The position numbers and the translations under genes are program-made. A DNA stretch of 64,000 nucleotides from Candidatus Heimdallarchaeota archaeon. Its GTDB lineage: Archaea > Asgardarchaeota > Heimdallarchaeia > Heimdallarchaeales > Heimdallarchaeaceae. Shown one piece after another: positions 24,536 through 33,931 of this stretch. The first letter of the stretch is position 1. Each line of letters begins with the position of its first letter. The stretch spans positions 1 through 64,000 of the forward strand of contig JAHLWR010000003.1 in assembly GCA_019057815.1 (NCBI GenBank), in the 5' to 3' direction. The notes beneath the pieces were generated by a model, which was not told the DNA's origin, ran no database searches, and saw nothing but the letters and a program-made list of their open reading frames with translations.

Positions 24536-26152
24536 ATGCCAAATGAAGTATTTCTGAAATTAGTTAGTTCTGAGTTTTCAGGGGAAGAAGCATCGCAGAT
24601 AGATTATGCTTCCATTGTAGGGTATGCATTAGATAGCACGCCTAAGAAAGCAAAATTAGAAGGGATATATAGCTGTTATGTACCCTTCTTTGCGGTAAAG
24701 ATAAACGAAGGTAATTACCTTGCTATAAATGCACTACAAACACAAAAAAACAAGCTATCAGTTAGTAAAATCCCTGATGTAACAGACATAAAAAAGGTTC
24801 TTAATACAAAATATAACTCTCTTGAAGAACAGTATAGAGCCATAGAAAAAGAAATGACCTCCAAACAAGTATATCATTTAGAAATTAGCGGAGCGCTTGT
24901 TAGCAAATCAATTGAAGGATTAGCAAAACTAATTACTCAACACTCTTCTAGATCAGATTCAAAATATAAGAAAATACATCCTCTAGTAACACGAGAAAAT
25001 ATTAAAAGAGAAATTCAAGCTGTGAGCAAATATGTTGTTACAGAGACTGAACTAGAGTCTTTAATAAATAAAATGATGGATGATATAGGACAATATTTTG
25101 AGAAGGTAATTGTACAGAAGAAGAAAGAAAAAGAGCAAGTTAACACAAAATATCAAGAGATTTTGAAAGAGAGAAAAGAAGAAATCAATGAAAAAATACA
25201 AGAAATAAATAAGGAAGAAGATGCAGAAAAGAAGAAGATCGACCAAAATGCTGCGAATGAAAAAAACGAATTGTTACATAATATAATAGAAAACACAAGA
25301 TGGAATCAGCTCAAAAAAGATTTAGTTTCTCTACAAGAATCATACGATCAACTTAAAGGCAGAATTGATAAAGTCACAACAGTTGATCAAATTGAAGGTA
25401 TTATTAGAACTCTTAGAGATATCCAAGACGATACACAATCTTTTGGTGTGGGTGTAAATTCTACTCTTTCTGATATGGATTATAGAAAATCAGAGTTCTC
25501 TGATATTGGTCAACAATCTGCAGTTGATAAGAGAAATGTTTCTGATAGGATGAGTACATTTAAAGAAGACTTAAAGAGACAAATTCCTGATATTGAAAAT
25601 GAGAAAAACACAGAACTTAGCGAAAAAGAAACTGAAATTCGTGATGCTCAAAACCTCTTAAAAAAATTCAATGCCAATAGAAGCTTATACAAAAAACAAA
25701 TACAAAGCAATTATGTAATCGTTTCTGATTATTCTTTATCTGGGGATTTACTTGGTGCATCTGAAGCTGAAGGAATAGTGACAATCAATGTTCCTGTTGC
25801 AATCTGCAAGTATAAGGCAAGTAATAAATTTTCATATACTATTTTACCACCTTGTTCAATACCAAATAAAATGAAGAAACCACGTTCTCATTCCATTAAA
25901 AGTATGAACGGTAGAATAGGTTTCGATTGTATGGCAATAGAGGTTTTATCTTTTCTCAAGCATCCGCTTGAAACAATTCTTGCTACATCACCCGACTTAC
26001 AAGTAGAAATCCAAGGAGATAACAATGAAATAATTTCTAATGGTGATCTATCTACTTTGAATACTGGGCTTAAACTTCTTGAGCAACGGAAATCTTTTCC
26101 TACAAAGAATGCAGATGCAATTCTAGCTCTTTCCAGGGAATTATTATCTTAA
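24536..26152 (+). CDS. Cytoplasmic coiled-coil protein linked to the ABC transporter operon
   Basis: 538 residues with no signal peptide or membrane helix. Residues about 1-130 form a globular start. Residues about 165-390 are dominated by charged heptad-like sequence (EEINEKIQEINKEEDAEKKK and similar), predicted as a long coiled coil. Residues about 400-538 form a second globular part containing VTINVPVAICKY. It has an AGGAGTT motif and starts 11 bp after the ATPase gene, so it belongs to the permease-ATPase operon. I do not recognise the family. Context suggests a scaffold, adaptor or regulator acting on the cytoplasmic side of the transporter. Confidence 0.8.
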   Translation: MPNEVFLKLVSSEFSGEEASQIDYASIVGYALDSTPKKAKLEGIYSCYVPFFAVKINEGNYLAINALQTQKNKLSVSKIPDVTDIKKVLNTKYNSLEEQYRAIEKEMTSKQVYHLEISGALVSKSIEGLAKLITQHSSRSDSKYKKIHPLVTRENIKREIQAVSKYVVTETELESLINKMMDDIGQYFEKVIVQKKKEKEQVNTKYQEILKERKEEINEKIQEINKEEDAEKKKIDQNAANEKNELLHNIIENTRWNQLKKDLVSLQESYDQLKGRIDKVTTVDQIEGIIRTLRDIQDDTQSFGVGVNSTLSDMDYRKSEFSDIGQQSAVDKRNVSDRMSTFKEDLKRQIPDIENEKNTELSEKETEIRDAQNLLKKFNANRSLYKKQIQSNYVIVSDYSLSGDLLGASEAEGIVTINVPVAICKYKASNKFSYTILPPCSIPNKMKKPRSHSIKSMNGRIGFDCMAIEVLSFLKHPLETILATSPDLQVEIQGDNNEIISNGDLSTLNTGLKLLEQRKSFPTKNADAILALSRELLS

Positions 26153-26216
26153 TTCCCTTCCCTTATCGCTCAAACAAATTTTTATAACACTAATCAAGAA
26201 CCATTGTTGGAAAGCT

Positions 26217-27143
26217 ATGAAAGGTGATTTGATTCAACATCTTTTTACAACAAGAAAATTATCAAAGCAAGATATAGAAAATCTTTTTGATTTAACGAAA
26301 AAGATTGAGAATAATCCAGATTATTATTCAGAGTTTTGTAAAGGGAGAATTCTAGGTAATTTATTCTTTGAACCCAGTACTCGAACTAGGTTGTCTTTTG
26401 AAAGTGCAATGTTAAGGCTTGGGGGAAAGATACTCGGATTTACTAGTTCAAGGGATAGTAGTGCAACTAAAGGTGAAAGTATTGCTGACACGATAAGGAT
26501 GGTTAATCATTATGCGGATATCGCAGTTGTTAGGCATTATATGGAAGGTGTAGGTGAAATAGCTAAACAATTTGCAACGATTCCAATAATTTCAGGCGGA
26601 ACAGGAACACAAGAACATCCAACTCAAGCACTTTTGGATCTTTATAGTCTTAAGAAAGAATTTGATAAAATTGATGGTCTTAATATTGGTTTTCTTGGTG
26701 ATTTGAAATATGGGCGAACAATACCTTCTTTGCTGTATTCATTAATCAAGTACGATAATGTTAAGATTAATCTAATATCTCCAAAGACTTTACGAATAAG
26801 AAGCAATGTTGAAAATAGATTGAATGATGCAAAGAGTGATTATTTAGTAACAGAAAATCTCCATGAAGTACTTGAAACTTTAGATGCTTTATATGTGACA
26901 AGAATTCAAAAAGAAAGATTTCTTGATCCAATAGATTATGAAAGATTGAAAAATTCTTATAAAATAACTCCCGATACTTTGCAGGATGTCAAAGATCACT
27001 TCATCATTTTGCATCCTCTTCCTCGTGTAGATGAGATCCATTATGATGTTGATAAATTGAAATACTCTCGTTATTTTGAACAGGCGAAAAATGGTGTGTG
27101 GGTTCGTATGGCTTTAATATTGAAATTATTAGGAGTTGAATAA
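26217..27143 (+). CDS. pyrB: Aspartate carbamoyltransferase catalytic subunit
   Basis: Condenses carbamoyl phosphate with aspartate in pyrimidine synthesis. 308 residues with the carbamoyl-phosphate motif FEPSTRTRLSFE (Ser54-Thr55-Arg56-Thr57-Arg58), the HPTQALLDLYS loop and HPLPRVDEI near the C-terminus. All catalytic blocks are intact. It overlaps pyrI by one base (TAATG), giving coupled expression of the catalytic and regulatory chains. ATTTTTATAAC at 26178-26188 is the likely promoter, giving a leader of only a few nucleotides. Confidence 0.97.
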   Translation: MKGDLIQHLFTTRKLSKQDIENLFDLTKKIENNPDYYSEFCKGRILGNLFFEPSTRTRLSFESAMLRLGGKILGFTSSRDSSATKGESIADTIRMVNHYADIAVVRHYMEGVGEIAKQFATIPIISGGTGTQEHPTQALLDLYSLKKEFDKIDGLNIGFLGDLKYGRTIPSLLYSLIKYDNVKINLISPKTLRIRSNVENRLNDAKSDYLVTENLHEVLETLDALYVTRIQKERFLDPIDYERLKNSYKITPDTLQDVKDHFIILHPLPRVDEIHYDVDKLKYSRYFEQAKNGVWVRMALILKLLGVE

Positions 27144-27628
27144 TGGTGAATGATTCTTCAACCGGTGAGGAGAAAATACTTACTGTGGCTAAAATTGAGA
27201 ATGGCACAGTTATTGATAGAATCCCTCCAGGAAAATCTTTAAGAGTTTTTGAAGTTCTGGGTATCGATTCCAATTATCCATATGTTGTAGCTCTAGCGAT
27301 GAGAGTTCCATCGGTTAAAATGAAAGTGAAAGATGTTGTAAAGATAAAAGGAAAAGCACTAACTTCAAAAGAAATCCAAACATTAACTTTTATAGCACCT
27401 CATTCTACTGTAAATATTATAAAAAATTTTAAGGTTATAAATAAAACAGAGTTAACGATTCCTAACAAAGTAGAAGAAATAATTAATTGCATTAATCCTA
27501 ATTGTGTAACAAACGCACATGAACCTGTTGTATCTTCATTTGATATTATATCAAAAGAACCTTTAGTATTGAGATGTGTATACTGTGATAGATTATTAAA
27601 AGGGGATACTCTACAGAATCAGCTGTAA
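27143..27628 (+). CDS. pyrI: Aspartate carbamoyltransferase regulatory subunit
   Basis: 161-residue regulatory chain that binds nucleotide effectors and joins catalytic trimers. The N-terminal allosteric domain has KIENGTVIDRIPPGKS. The C-terminal zinc domain has CINPNCVTNAHEP then LRCVYCDRLL, the expected CxxxxC...CxxC site that contacts PyrB. It begins at the last base of the pyrB stop codon. Feedback regulation by CTP or UTP is expected from the family. Confidence 0.96.
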   Translation: MVNDSSTGEEKILTVAKIENGTVIDRIPPGKSLRVFEVLGIDSNYPYVVALAMRVPSVKMKVKDVVKIKGKALTSKEIQTLTFIAPHSTVNIIKNFKVINKTELTIPNKVEEIINCINPNCVTNAHEPVVSSFDIISKEPLVLRCVYCDRLLKGDTLQNQL

Positions 27629-27647
27629 TTAACTGATTCACCTTTTC

Positions 27648-30600
27648 TTATTTGTCCTTTGCAGCAATGCTTGGATAATCAGAGATTTTAAACAGAGCTT
27701 CTTTGAAGGTTTCAGTTAGATCTATAATGTTTTTATCACCTTTATCTATAAGATAAACTATAACAGATTTGATTCCATCCATTACTTCTTCTGTATTTTC
27801 TTCAAATTTTTCTCTTGCCACAAATCTAATTACGTCACTCATTACGATTAAGCTATCTCTATATTTTTCCATTTTTTTCCTATAAACAGGTTCTAGAAAT
27901 AACCTAATTTCCCATTTCTTCCCTGATGAGACTACTTTAACTCCTGGAAACTGCATTATTGTTATTACTTCGGTCTTAGTTGAATATAATTCCTTAGGTA
28001 GTAATCCTAGGACTATGTAAAAGCCTTCCTTTGTATTTGAAAGTTCCATGTCATTCTTTATGAATAGTGAACTTATTGTTCGAGCGTAAGCATTAATGAT
28101 ATCAATCAGAGCATTTCCCAAGACTCTCATATTGAGGTAAAGATTTGATTCAAACTCTCTTCTTGATTTACTCCTCATCCAAGCGTTTTTAACAGCATCA
28201 GGTATTTTTTTCTCTTTTGCTATCATCTGAGTATATGATTCATCTATAACATAATCCGGAATTCTACTATACAATAGAATAGATAAGGCTATTCCCATGA
28301 AGTTTTTAGGAAGTTTTTCTATATTTTTTGGAAGACTCTCTTGTACATCGTTGGATATAGCTCTTGAACACTGATTAGTTGAAACGGTAAACTTATTGTA
28401 TTCAAGCTTTTGGATTTTGAATTCATCACCAATCCAAGAAACAATTTTCTTATTAACATCTTCTAAATGTGATGACAAATCGAGGCTAACGGTTTTAGAC
28501 CATTTTTCAACTTCATCTGTAAGAGAAGAGTTGATTTTGTTCCATAGCTTTAGAAGATCTTTCCTGCTTGACTTTAATTCTTTAATTGCTCTGTCATAAA
28601 GCTTCATAGCTTTTTTCTTATAATTAATATCGTTGGAACGAAGCTTAGCAAATCCAGAGAGTAGTTCTTTCATCAAATCATGAATTTTAGGGGCGGTATT
28701 GTTCCAACTAGTCTGAATTTTTTCATGATATTTCTTATCGACAAATCTTTCTGGTATATCTTTAATATTTGTAAAAACTGGAAAAGATTCGTTCACTTCG
28801 GGAATTCTGTGAGCCGGTTTGAGAGTTGATGTAATCTCTCTGTTGAAAACTGTAATTAATTTATCAATTTGTCCTATTATATCCCCTTCAAATGTGAAAA
28901 TTAGTTGAATATATGTTGACGTCATCCGTCGTAGCAGTGCCTTTGCATACGCCCTACGGAGAATTTTTGTGTCAGCAATGCACATACACAGAAATTCTGC
29001 ATCCTGTTCAATATCTCTTAAAGGAACAATTTTGTTATCTATGGTAAGAGTAACTCCATGTTTCTGTAATAATTCAGTTGAAGAAATTGTTCTTCCATCG
29101 AAGCGTAGAACGGATTTGCTAAAGAAACTTCTCTTCAATTGAACAGGAATTGAATTTACATATGCTTTAATTCTACCTTCCTCAATTGCTGATCCCACTA
29201 AATCTTTTGCTCCTAAACTCATATTTTTTGTGGTTTTTAGTTCATTAGAATGTAAATCATTCATCATGTGTGTCAAAATATTACCTAAAACAACTTTAGG
29301 AGCTAGATTCTTGAACGCTAGCATCATATATTTAAAAACATCACCGACTTCAGTACTGAACAATTGATCAGTGATCATTTTCTCCATTGTTGTGATGATG
29401 GCTTGCTCGAGAGAACTAGCGAAAATGACTGACTCTTCAATGTTTGAAATTTGTAACTGTTTGCCAATTCCTGATTCTCTTAATCTTTCAATGAGTTGTT
29501 TTTTCCATTTACTTTCAATTAATGGCAATTTCTTCAATCTCTCTTCTAACAGCTTTTGTTTAGCTTTTATTGCAGGTACATCAGATATTTTCTGTTTTTT
29601 GCTAGAAAATTCTTGAAGAGAATCCTCAGATATGATAGAATAAGTAAAATCTGCAAAAACATTCCAGATACTAGAAGGAAGATTTTTTCCTGTGAATGGA
29701 GTGGTTAGTAGTTTGAAAAACAGTCTAGAACTTTGCATAACTTGAGGAAGTACATCTTCTACTAGGGAATCACAAATTATTGATCCTTGATCTGCCACTT
29801 CTGTTAAGATGCCAATTTCTTTTTGCATGGTTCTGAAAAGGTCTATTCCTCTATAATCAATCAACCCATATATGGGGTTATTCTTTGCAATGTTTAGGAT
29901 AACCTCTTTACACATGTTGTGAGCTATAAAAGAATTTGCAGTATGAATTTGGTCAATAGTTAACATATGAAGGTAAGAATTAACTTTTTTCTCCATTTTC
30001 TTGCCAATATATTCATAAATTATTTCCTCTGGTTTAATAACCTTGGATCTTAAATGTTTTTCAATTTCTAAACGGATTTCTTCTAGAACGTACCTTGGGC
30101 TTTCGAATTCTAAAATAACAAAAGGATCATTAACTATTATCTCAAATAAAATATCTTGTGCTAACATCTGAAGAAGAAGCTGTCTTTTAAAAGGGATTAT
30201 AGTGCCTTTGTCCCAAGATTGTTCGTCCGCACTCAACCATTCTTCTAAATTCTCTAAGTGGACAAGAGTTTGATAGTTTTTGGGATTCTTTTCTGCATCT
30301 AACAACATATTCCTTACTACTTTCAATAAAACGTTGCTGTCCTCTGAAACTGTTGATCTCTGCTTTGCAATGGTACAAGCATTAAGGAATGCTTTGGACA
30401 CAAATTCATGTGAAATCATTCTTCCATGTTCGAGGTTTTCGTAGAAATTTGGAGTTAATACTATGAATCTACTGAATGATAAAGCTAAGTTCTGAACTAG
30501 TTTTTCATCATGTTTATTAATTTCGTTAGCTTGTTCAGATTTAACAATATATTGCACAACAACATTCTGATTTTCTTCATAAGGTAGGGTATATGTTCCG

Positions 30601-30797
30601 AATTTAACGTATTCATTTTCTCCTGACATAAATTGTGAATCTGAAACATCAACCTCTGTAGACATTAATGATTGTAAGGAAAGAAGGATACCTTGCATCA
30701 TGCTAGAATCTTTTGCTAAACGTCCAATAGTGGCAAAACTTATACCTGCATCAGAACCACAACTAATCCAAAGATTATAAGGAAAATGTTTTGACAT
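27648..30797 (-). CDS. Very large protein of unknown function, possible longin/roadblock-like N-terminus
   Basis: 1049 residues, soluble, with no membrane segment. The first about 115 residues (NLWISCGSDAGISFATIGRL..., MQGILLSLQSLMS..., VKFGTYTLPY..., VVVQYIV..., LALSFSRFIV) follow the strand-helix rhythm of longin or roadblock sensor domains, which are abundant in Asgard archaea. This is a pattern-based suggestion, not a match. The rest is almost wholly helical and rich in Lys, Glu, Leu and Ile, with charged coiled-coil-like parts around 725-820. It is a single gene with GAGGT before the ATG and faces pyrI convergently. I do not recognise a family; a large scaffold or GTPase-linked regulator is one possibility. 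Confidence 0.75.
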   Translation of the reverse strand: MSKHFPYNLWISCGSDAGISFATIGRLAKDSSMMQGILLSLQSLMSTEVDVSDSQFMSGENEYVKFGTYTLPYEENQNVVVQYIVKSEQANEINKHDEKLVQNLALSFSRFIVLTPNFYENLEHGRMISHEFVSKAFLNACTIAKQRSTVSEDSNVLLKVVRNMLLDAEKNPKNYQTLVHLENLEEWLSADEQSWDKGTIIPFKRQLLLQMLAQDILFEIIVNDPFVILEFESPRYVLEEIRLEIEKHLRSKVIKPEEIIYEYIGKKMEKKVNSYLHMLTIDQIHTANSFIAHNMCKEVILNIAKNNPIYGLIDYRGIDLFRTMQKEIGILTEVADQGSIICDSLVEDVLPQVMQSSRLFFKLLTTPFTGKNLPSSIWNVFADFTYSIISEDSLQEFSSKKQKISDVPAIKAKQKLLEERLKKLPLIESKWKKQLIERLRESGIGKQLQISNIEESVIFASSLEQAIITTMEKMITDQLFSTEVGDVFKYMMLAFKNLAPKVVLGNILTHMMNDLHSNELKTTKNMSLGAKDLVGSAIEEGRIKAYVNSIPVQLKRSFFSKSVLRFDGRTISSTELLQKHGVTLTIDNKIVPLRDIEQDAEFLCMCIADTKILRRAYAKALLRRMTSTYIQLIFTFEGDIIGQIDKLITVFNREITSTLKPAHRIPEVNESFPVFTNIKDIPERFVDKKYHEKIQTSWNNTAPKIHDLMKELLSGFAKLRSNDINYKKKAMKLYDRAIKELKSSRKDLLKLWNKINSSLTDEVEKWSKTVSLDLSSHLEDVNKKIVSWIGDEFKIQKLEYNKFTVSTNQCSRAISNDVQESLPKNIEKLPKNFMGIALSILLYSRIPDYVIDESYTQMIAKEKKIPDAVKNAWMRSKSRREFESNLYLNMRVLGNALIDIINAYARTISSLFIKNDMELSNTKEGFYIVLGLLPKELYSTKTEVITIMQFPGVKVVSSGKKWEIRLFLEPVYRKKMEKYRDSLIVMSDVIRFVAREKFEENTEEVMDGIKSVIVYLIDKGDKNIIDLTETFKEALFKISDYPSIAAKDK

Positions 30798-31019
30798 AGT
30801 TAAACCTCAATACATGGAATGCTATTTACACAGTTCCACAAAACAATTGCAAATAGCGTATATTATGTTTTTTGGTACAGTCTATTCGTGCATTTAGTAT
30901 GACTTTTCTTTAATGAATGGAATGTTTTTGTTAAAAATTAATTTTAATCGTGCTATTACAGAAAGCTTAAAAATTGTTAAAGCATAACTTATTTGAATAA
31001 TTAAAATTATGTGAAAAAC

Positions 31020-31340
31020 ATGGAGAAATCCTCTAAATCTGCACGAATAAGGAGATTGGTTTTAGACGTTTTGAAAGCTCATCAACCACGTATCGATGTT
31101 CTAGCATTGGAAATAGGAGTGTTAGAAGGCGTAGATTCGGTGAACATCATTAGAGATGAAACAGACAGATCAACTGAGGGTATAATTGTAACTATTGTTG
31201 GTGACAATCTTATCTTTAAAGAAATTGAAGAAATTCTCAGACAATTTGGATGCTCAATACACAGCGTTGATGAAGTTGTAGTCGGTGAGCATATAATAAA
31301 CACAGTCAACTTACCTGAAGAAGAAAAAACTGTATTCTAA
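31020..31340 (+). CDS. DUF211 family protein
   Basis: 106 residues. DUF211 proteins are small archaeal ferredoxin-like-fold proteins of unknown biochemical role. The family pattern is visible in RIRRLVLDVLKAHQPRIDVLALEIGVLEGVDSVNI, the acidic E(T)DRSTEGIIVTIVG strand and CSIHSVDEVVVGE. GTG 31011 gives three more residues; ATG 31020 is the more standard start. It is encoded alone between two minus-strand genes. Confidence 0.9.
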   Translation: MEKSSKSARIRRLVLDVLKAHQPRIDVLALEIGVLEGVDSVNIIRDETDRSTEGIIVTIVGDNLIFKEIEEILRQFGCSIHSVDEVVVGEHIINTVNLPEEEKTVF

Positions 31341-31401
31341 GTACAATATCTTTTTCATTTCATTCTTTTTTATTCAGAACATAAGAAGAAACAAAAAAGA
31401 A

Positions 31402-32013
31402 TTAATTAGCTTTCTTCATCGCTTCAATACCTAATTCAAATGCTTTCACGTTTGTCTCAATGTATTTTGAAGGTACTCTAGTTTTTAGTGCACTTTTTAA
31501 TTCTTCGACAGATAAGGGAAAATCTTTGATTTGTGACAAAGCACCCAAGAGTACAATGTTTTGTGCAAGAGCTAACCCAGCTTCTGATGCAAGTTTTTCT
31601 GCATTTATTCTGATTATACGAGCATCAAATTTAGATAGATTCTCATCTATTTTTTCATGAGCTAAAACAGCAGCATTTTTATCTTTTTTCCATGTAACGG
31701 GGTAAAGAACTGTTTTTGATGTAATTACTAGACCCCCAGGTTCAAGGTATTTCATATACCGTAAAGTTTCATTTTCTTCTAAACCAATTAGAGCTTTAGA
31801 ACAACCAACAGGAATTGTTGGAGAATGTAGCTCTTTACCTATTTTGAGGTTTGTAATAACTGAACCTCCTTTTTGAGCCATTCCATGTACTTCTGAACTG
31901 AGAACTCTGAGTCCTTTTTTCTGAGCAGCTATTGCAATAATGTCAGATATCGTTAATATACCTTGACCTCCGACGCCTACTAGAACCATTCTATATTCTT
32001 CTTCCATTTTCAT
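31402..32013 (-). CDS. iorB: Indolepyruvate:ferredoxin oxidoreductase subunit beta
   Basis: 203-residue gamma-like subunit of the IorAB complex, which decarboxylates aryl pyruvates to aryl-CoA with ferredoxin reduction. MVLVGVGGQGILTISDII, SSEVHGMAQKGGSV and QNIVLLGALS are the conserved blocks of this 2-oxoacid oxidoreductase gamma family. A longer open frame reaches 32076, but ATG 32013 overlaps the iorA stop as TGATG and ATG 32007 has GGAG 8 nt upstream; either is preferable to the longer reading. It is coupled to iorA. Confidence 0.93.
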   Translation of the reverse strand: MKMEEEYRMVLVGVGGQGILTISDIIAIAAQKKGLRVLSSEVHGMAQKGGSVITNLKIGKELHSPTIPVGCSKALIGLEENETLRYMKYLEPGGLVITSKTVLYPVTWKKDKNAAVLAHEKIDENLSKFDARIIRINAEKLASEAGLALAQNIVLLGALSQIKDFPLSVEELKSALKTRVPSKYIETNVKAFELGIEAMKKAN

Positions 32014-33863
32014 CACTCCACCTTTGAGATAGCTCCTGTTGGACATATCTGGGAACAAACAGAACATCCAGTACAAGTTGAAGAATCGATGACTGTATAT
32101 TGTTTACCTTTCGAATTGGTATCAATACTCCATGATATTGCAGGACATTGATATCTCACAATACATGTTCCACAAGCAATACATATTTCAGGATCTGTGT
32201 GGTAAACTTCGATTTTTTCTCCTTTTCTTCTAGTTCGTCTCCACCACTCATTTGCACAGATTTTTCGCATTATTATTACGGTTGGACCTTTATGTTTCAG
32301 AGCTTCCTCAATAGTTTTCTTACCTTTCTCGAAATCATAGGGGTCAAATTCAACTATATATTCAACCCCTAAACCTTTAGCAACATTTTCAATTGGGATA
32401 TCTTCTGTAGGGTTTGGTTGAAATCCTGTCATCGCTGTCATTCTATTATCAAGTATTAAAAGATTAAAGTTTGCTTTGTTATAAACTGCATTAGCTAAAG
32501 CAGGAAGTCCTGTATGGAAAAAGGTTGAATCACCAATTATCGCGAAAATAGGTTTATCTTTTATTACTCGAGAGAATCCGCTTGCCATTCCAATAGATGC
32601 TCCCATGCATACTATAGTATCTGATACCCATGGATCCAATGAATAACATCCAATATCTGAAGCGAAGATACCATCATTTTTCTTAACCACTTTTGAAAGT
32701 TCATAGAATGCAGCTCGGTGTTGACATCCTGCACAAAACAAAGGTGGTCTAAAAGGAATATATTCTTCTGTTTTTGTAACAGCAACCTCAATATCTTTAA
32801 AATCTGCAATTTTGCTACCAAACAAACTTTCTAACCCCTTTGCAACAAGGTACGCATTTAATTCATGATATCTTTTTGTAATTCCATTGCATTTTCCATG
32901 AATTTTTGGAGTAATTCCATTTTGTACAAGTAATGCTGAAATTCTATCCTCAAGGTAAGGGTCAACTTCTTCTATGAAAATAATGTTCTCTTTAGATTTT
33001 GCAAATTTAAGTATTGATTTTTCATCTAGGGGTGAAACTATACCTAGTTTGAGTATTGGGATATCTGCATTTAACATTAGTAGAGCATCTTTAACATATG
33101 AGTAAGAAATTCCTGATGTAATAATACCAAATTGGTTATCCTCTGGTCCTTCAATTCTAGTTAACCCACTCTCAGGAATCCATTCTTTGATTGTCTCATT
33201 TTTCTCTAGTAATTTAGGATGATTAGCTCTTGCAATTCCAGGTAAACACTTAAATCGCGGTGATTTTTCCAGCTCTCCATCTCGATAGGTTGTCTCGAAT
33301 TTGTTGAATTGAACATCAGCTCTAGCATGAGATATCCTAGTAGTTGTTCTTAATAACATTGGTATCTCAAATTTTTCACTTATTTCAAAAGCCATCTTTG
33401 TAAATTCTTTAGCCTCTTGTGGTGATGAAGGTTCTAATATAGGAAAATTAGCTGAAACTCCTAACCATCTTGAATCTTGTTCATTCTGACTACTAAAGCA
33501 GTGTGGGTCATCACCTACTACTGTTACGAAGCCTCCTTTACAACCCATATATAGCGCAGAATAGAATACATCTGCAGCTACATTTAGCCCTACATGTTTA
33601 CACGCAATCATAGATCTTACACCACTGATTGATGCAGCATAAGCTACTTCCATGGAAACTTTCTCGTTTGTACTCCACTCAGCATAAAACCCTAGTTCAG
33701 GAGCAGCTGCAATTAAAGCCATACTTATTTCACTGCTAGGTGTTCCTGGATAAGCAGCAAAAACTTGTACTCCAGCTTCTATGGCTCCTCTAGCTATTGC
33801 TTCATTTCCAAGAACTAAAACTCGTTTTTCCTCATTTTCTATGAGCTCTTCTACCCTTACCAT
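32013..33863 (-). CDS. iorA: Indolepyruvate:ferredoxin oxidoreductase subunit alpha
   Basis: 616-residue catalytic subunit. It combines a pyruvate-oxidoreductase-type N-terminal domain (AAYPGTPSSEI), a TPP-binding domain (GDSTFFHTGLPALANAV...LDNRMTAMTG) and a C-terminal two-cluster ferredoxin domain with CIACGTC...CP and CTGCSVCSQICP. It oxidises indolepyruvate and other aryl pyruvates from aromatic amino acid transamination. It forms a two-gene operon with iorB, which it precedes. The last Fe-S block abuts the stop codon, as usual. Confidence 0.96.
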   Translation of the reverse strand: MVRVEELIENEEKRVLVLGNEAIARGAIEAGVQVFAAYPGTPSSEISMALIAAAPELGFYAEWSTNEKVSMEVAYAASISGVRSMIACKHVGLNVAADVFYSALYMGCKGGFVTVVGDDPHCFSSQNEQDSRWLGVSANFPILEPSSPQEAKEFTKMAFEISEKFEIPMLLRTTTRISHARADVQFNKFETTYRDGELEKSPRFKCLPGIARANHPKLLEKNETIKEWIPESGLTRIEGPEDNQFGIITSGISYSYVKDALLMLNADIPILKLGIVSPLDEKSILKFAKSKENIIFIEEVDPYLEDRISALLVQNGITPKIHGKCNGITKRYHELNAYLVAKGLESLFGSKIADFKDIEVAVTKTEEYIPFRPPLFCAGCQHRAAFYELSKVVKKNDGIFASDIGCYSLDPWVSDTIVCMGASIGMASGFSRVIKDKPIFAIIGDSTFFHTGLPALANAVYNKANFNLLILDNRMTAMTGFQPNPTEDIPIENVAKGLGVEYIVEFDPYDFEKGKKTIEEALKHKGPTVIIMRKICANEWWRRTRRKGEKIEVYHTDPEICIACGTCIVRYQCPAISWSIDTNSKGKQYTVIDSSTCTGCSVCSQICPTGAISKVE

Positions 33864-33931
33864 ACAAATCTAATCCGGAATTATTTTTACTCAATAAAAA
33901 AATTGTGTAAGGGAGATTAACTCTTTTTTGA

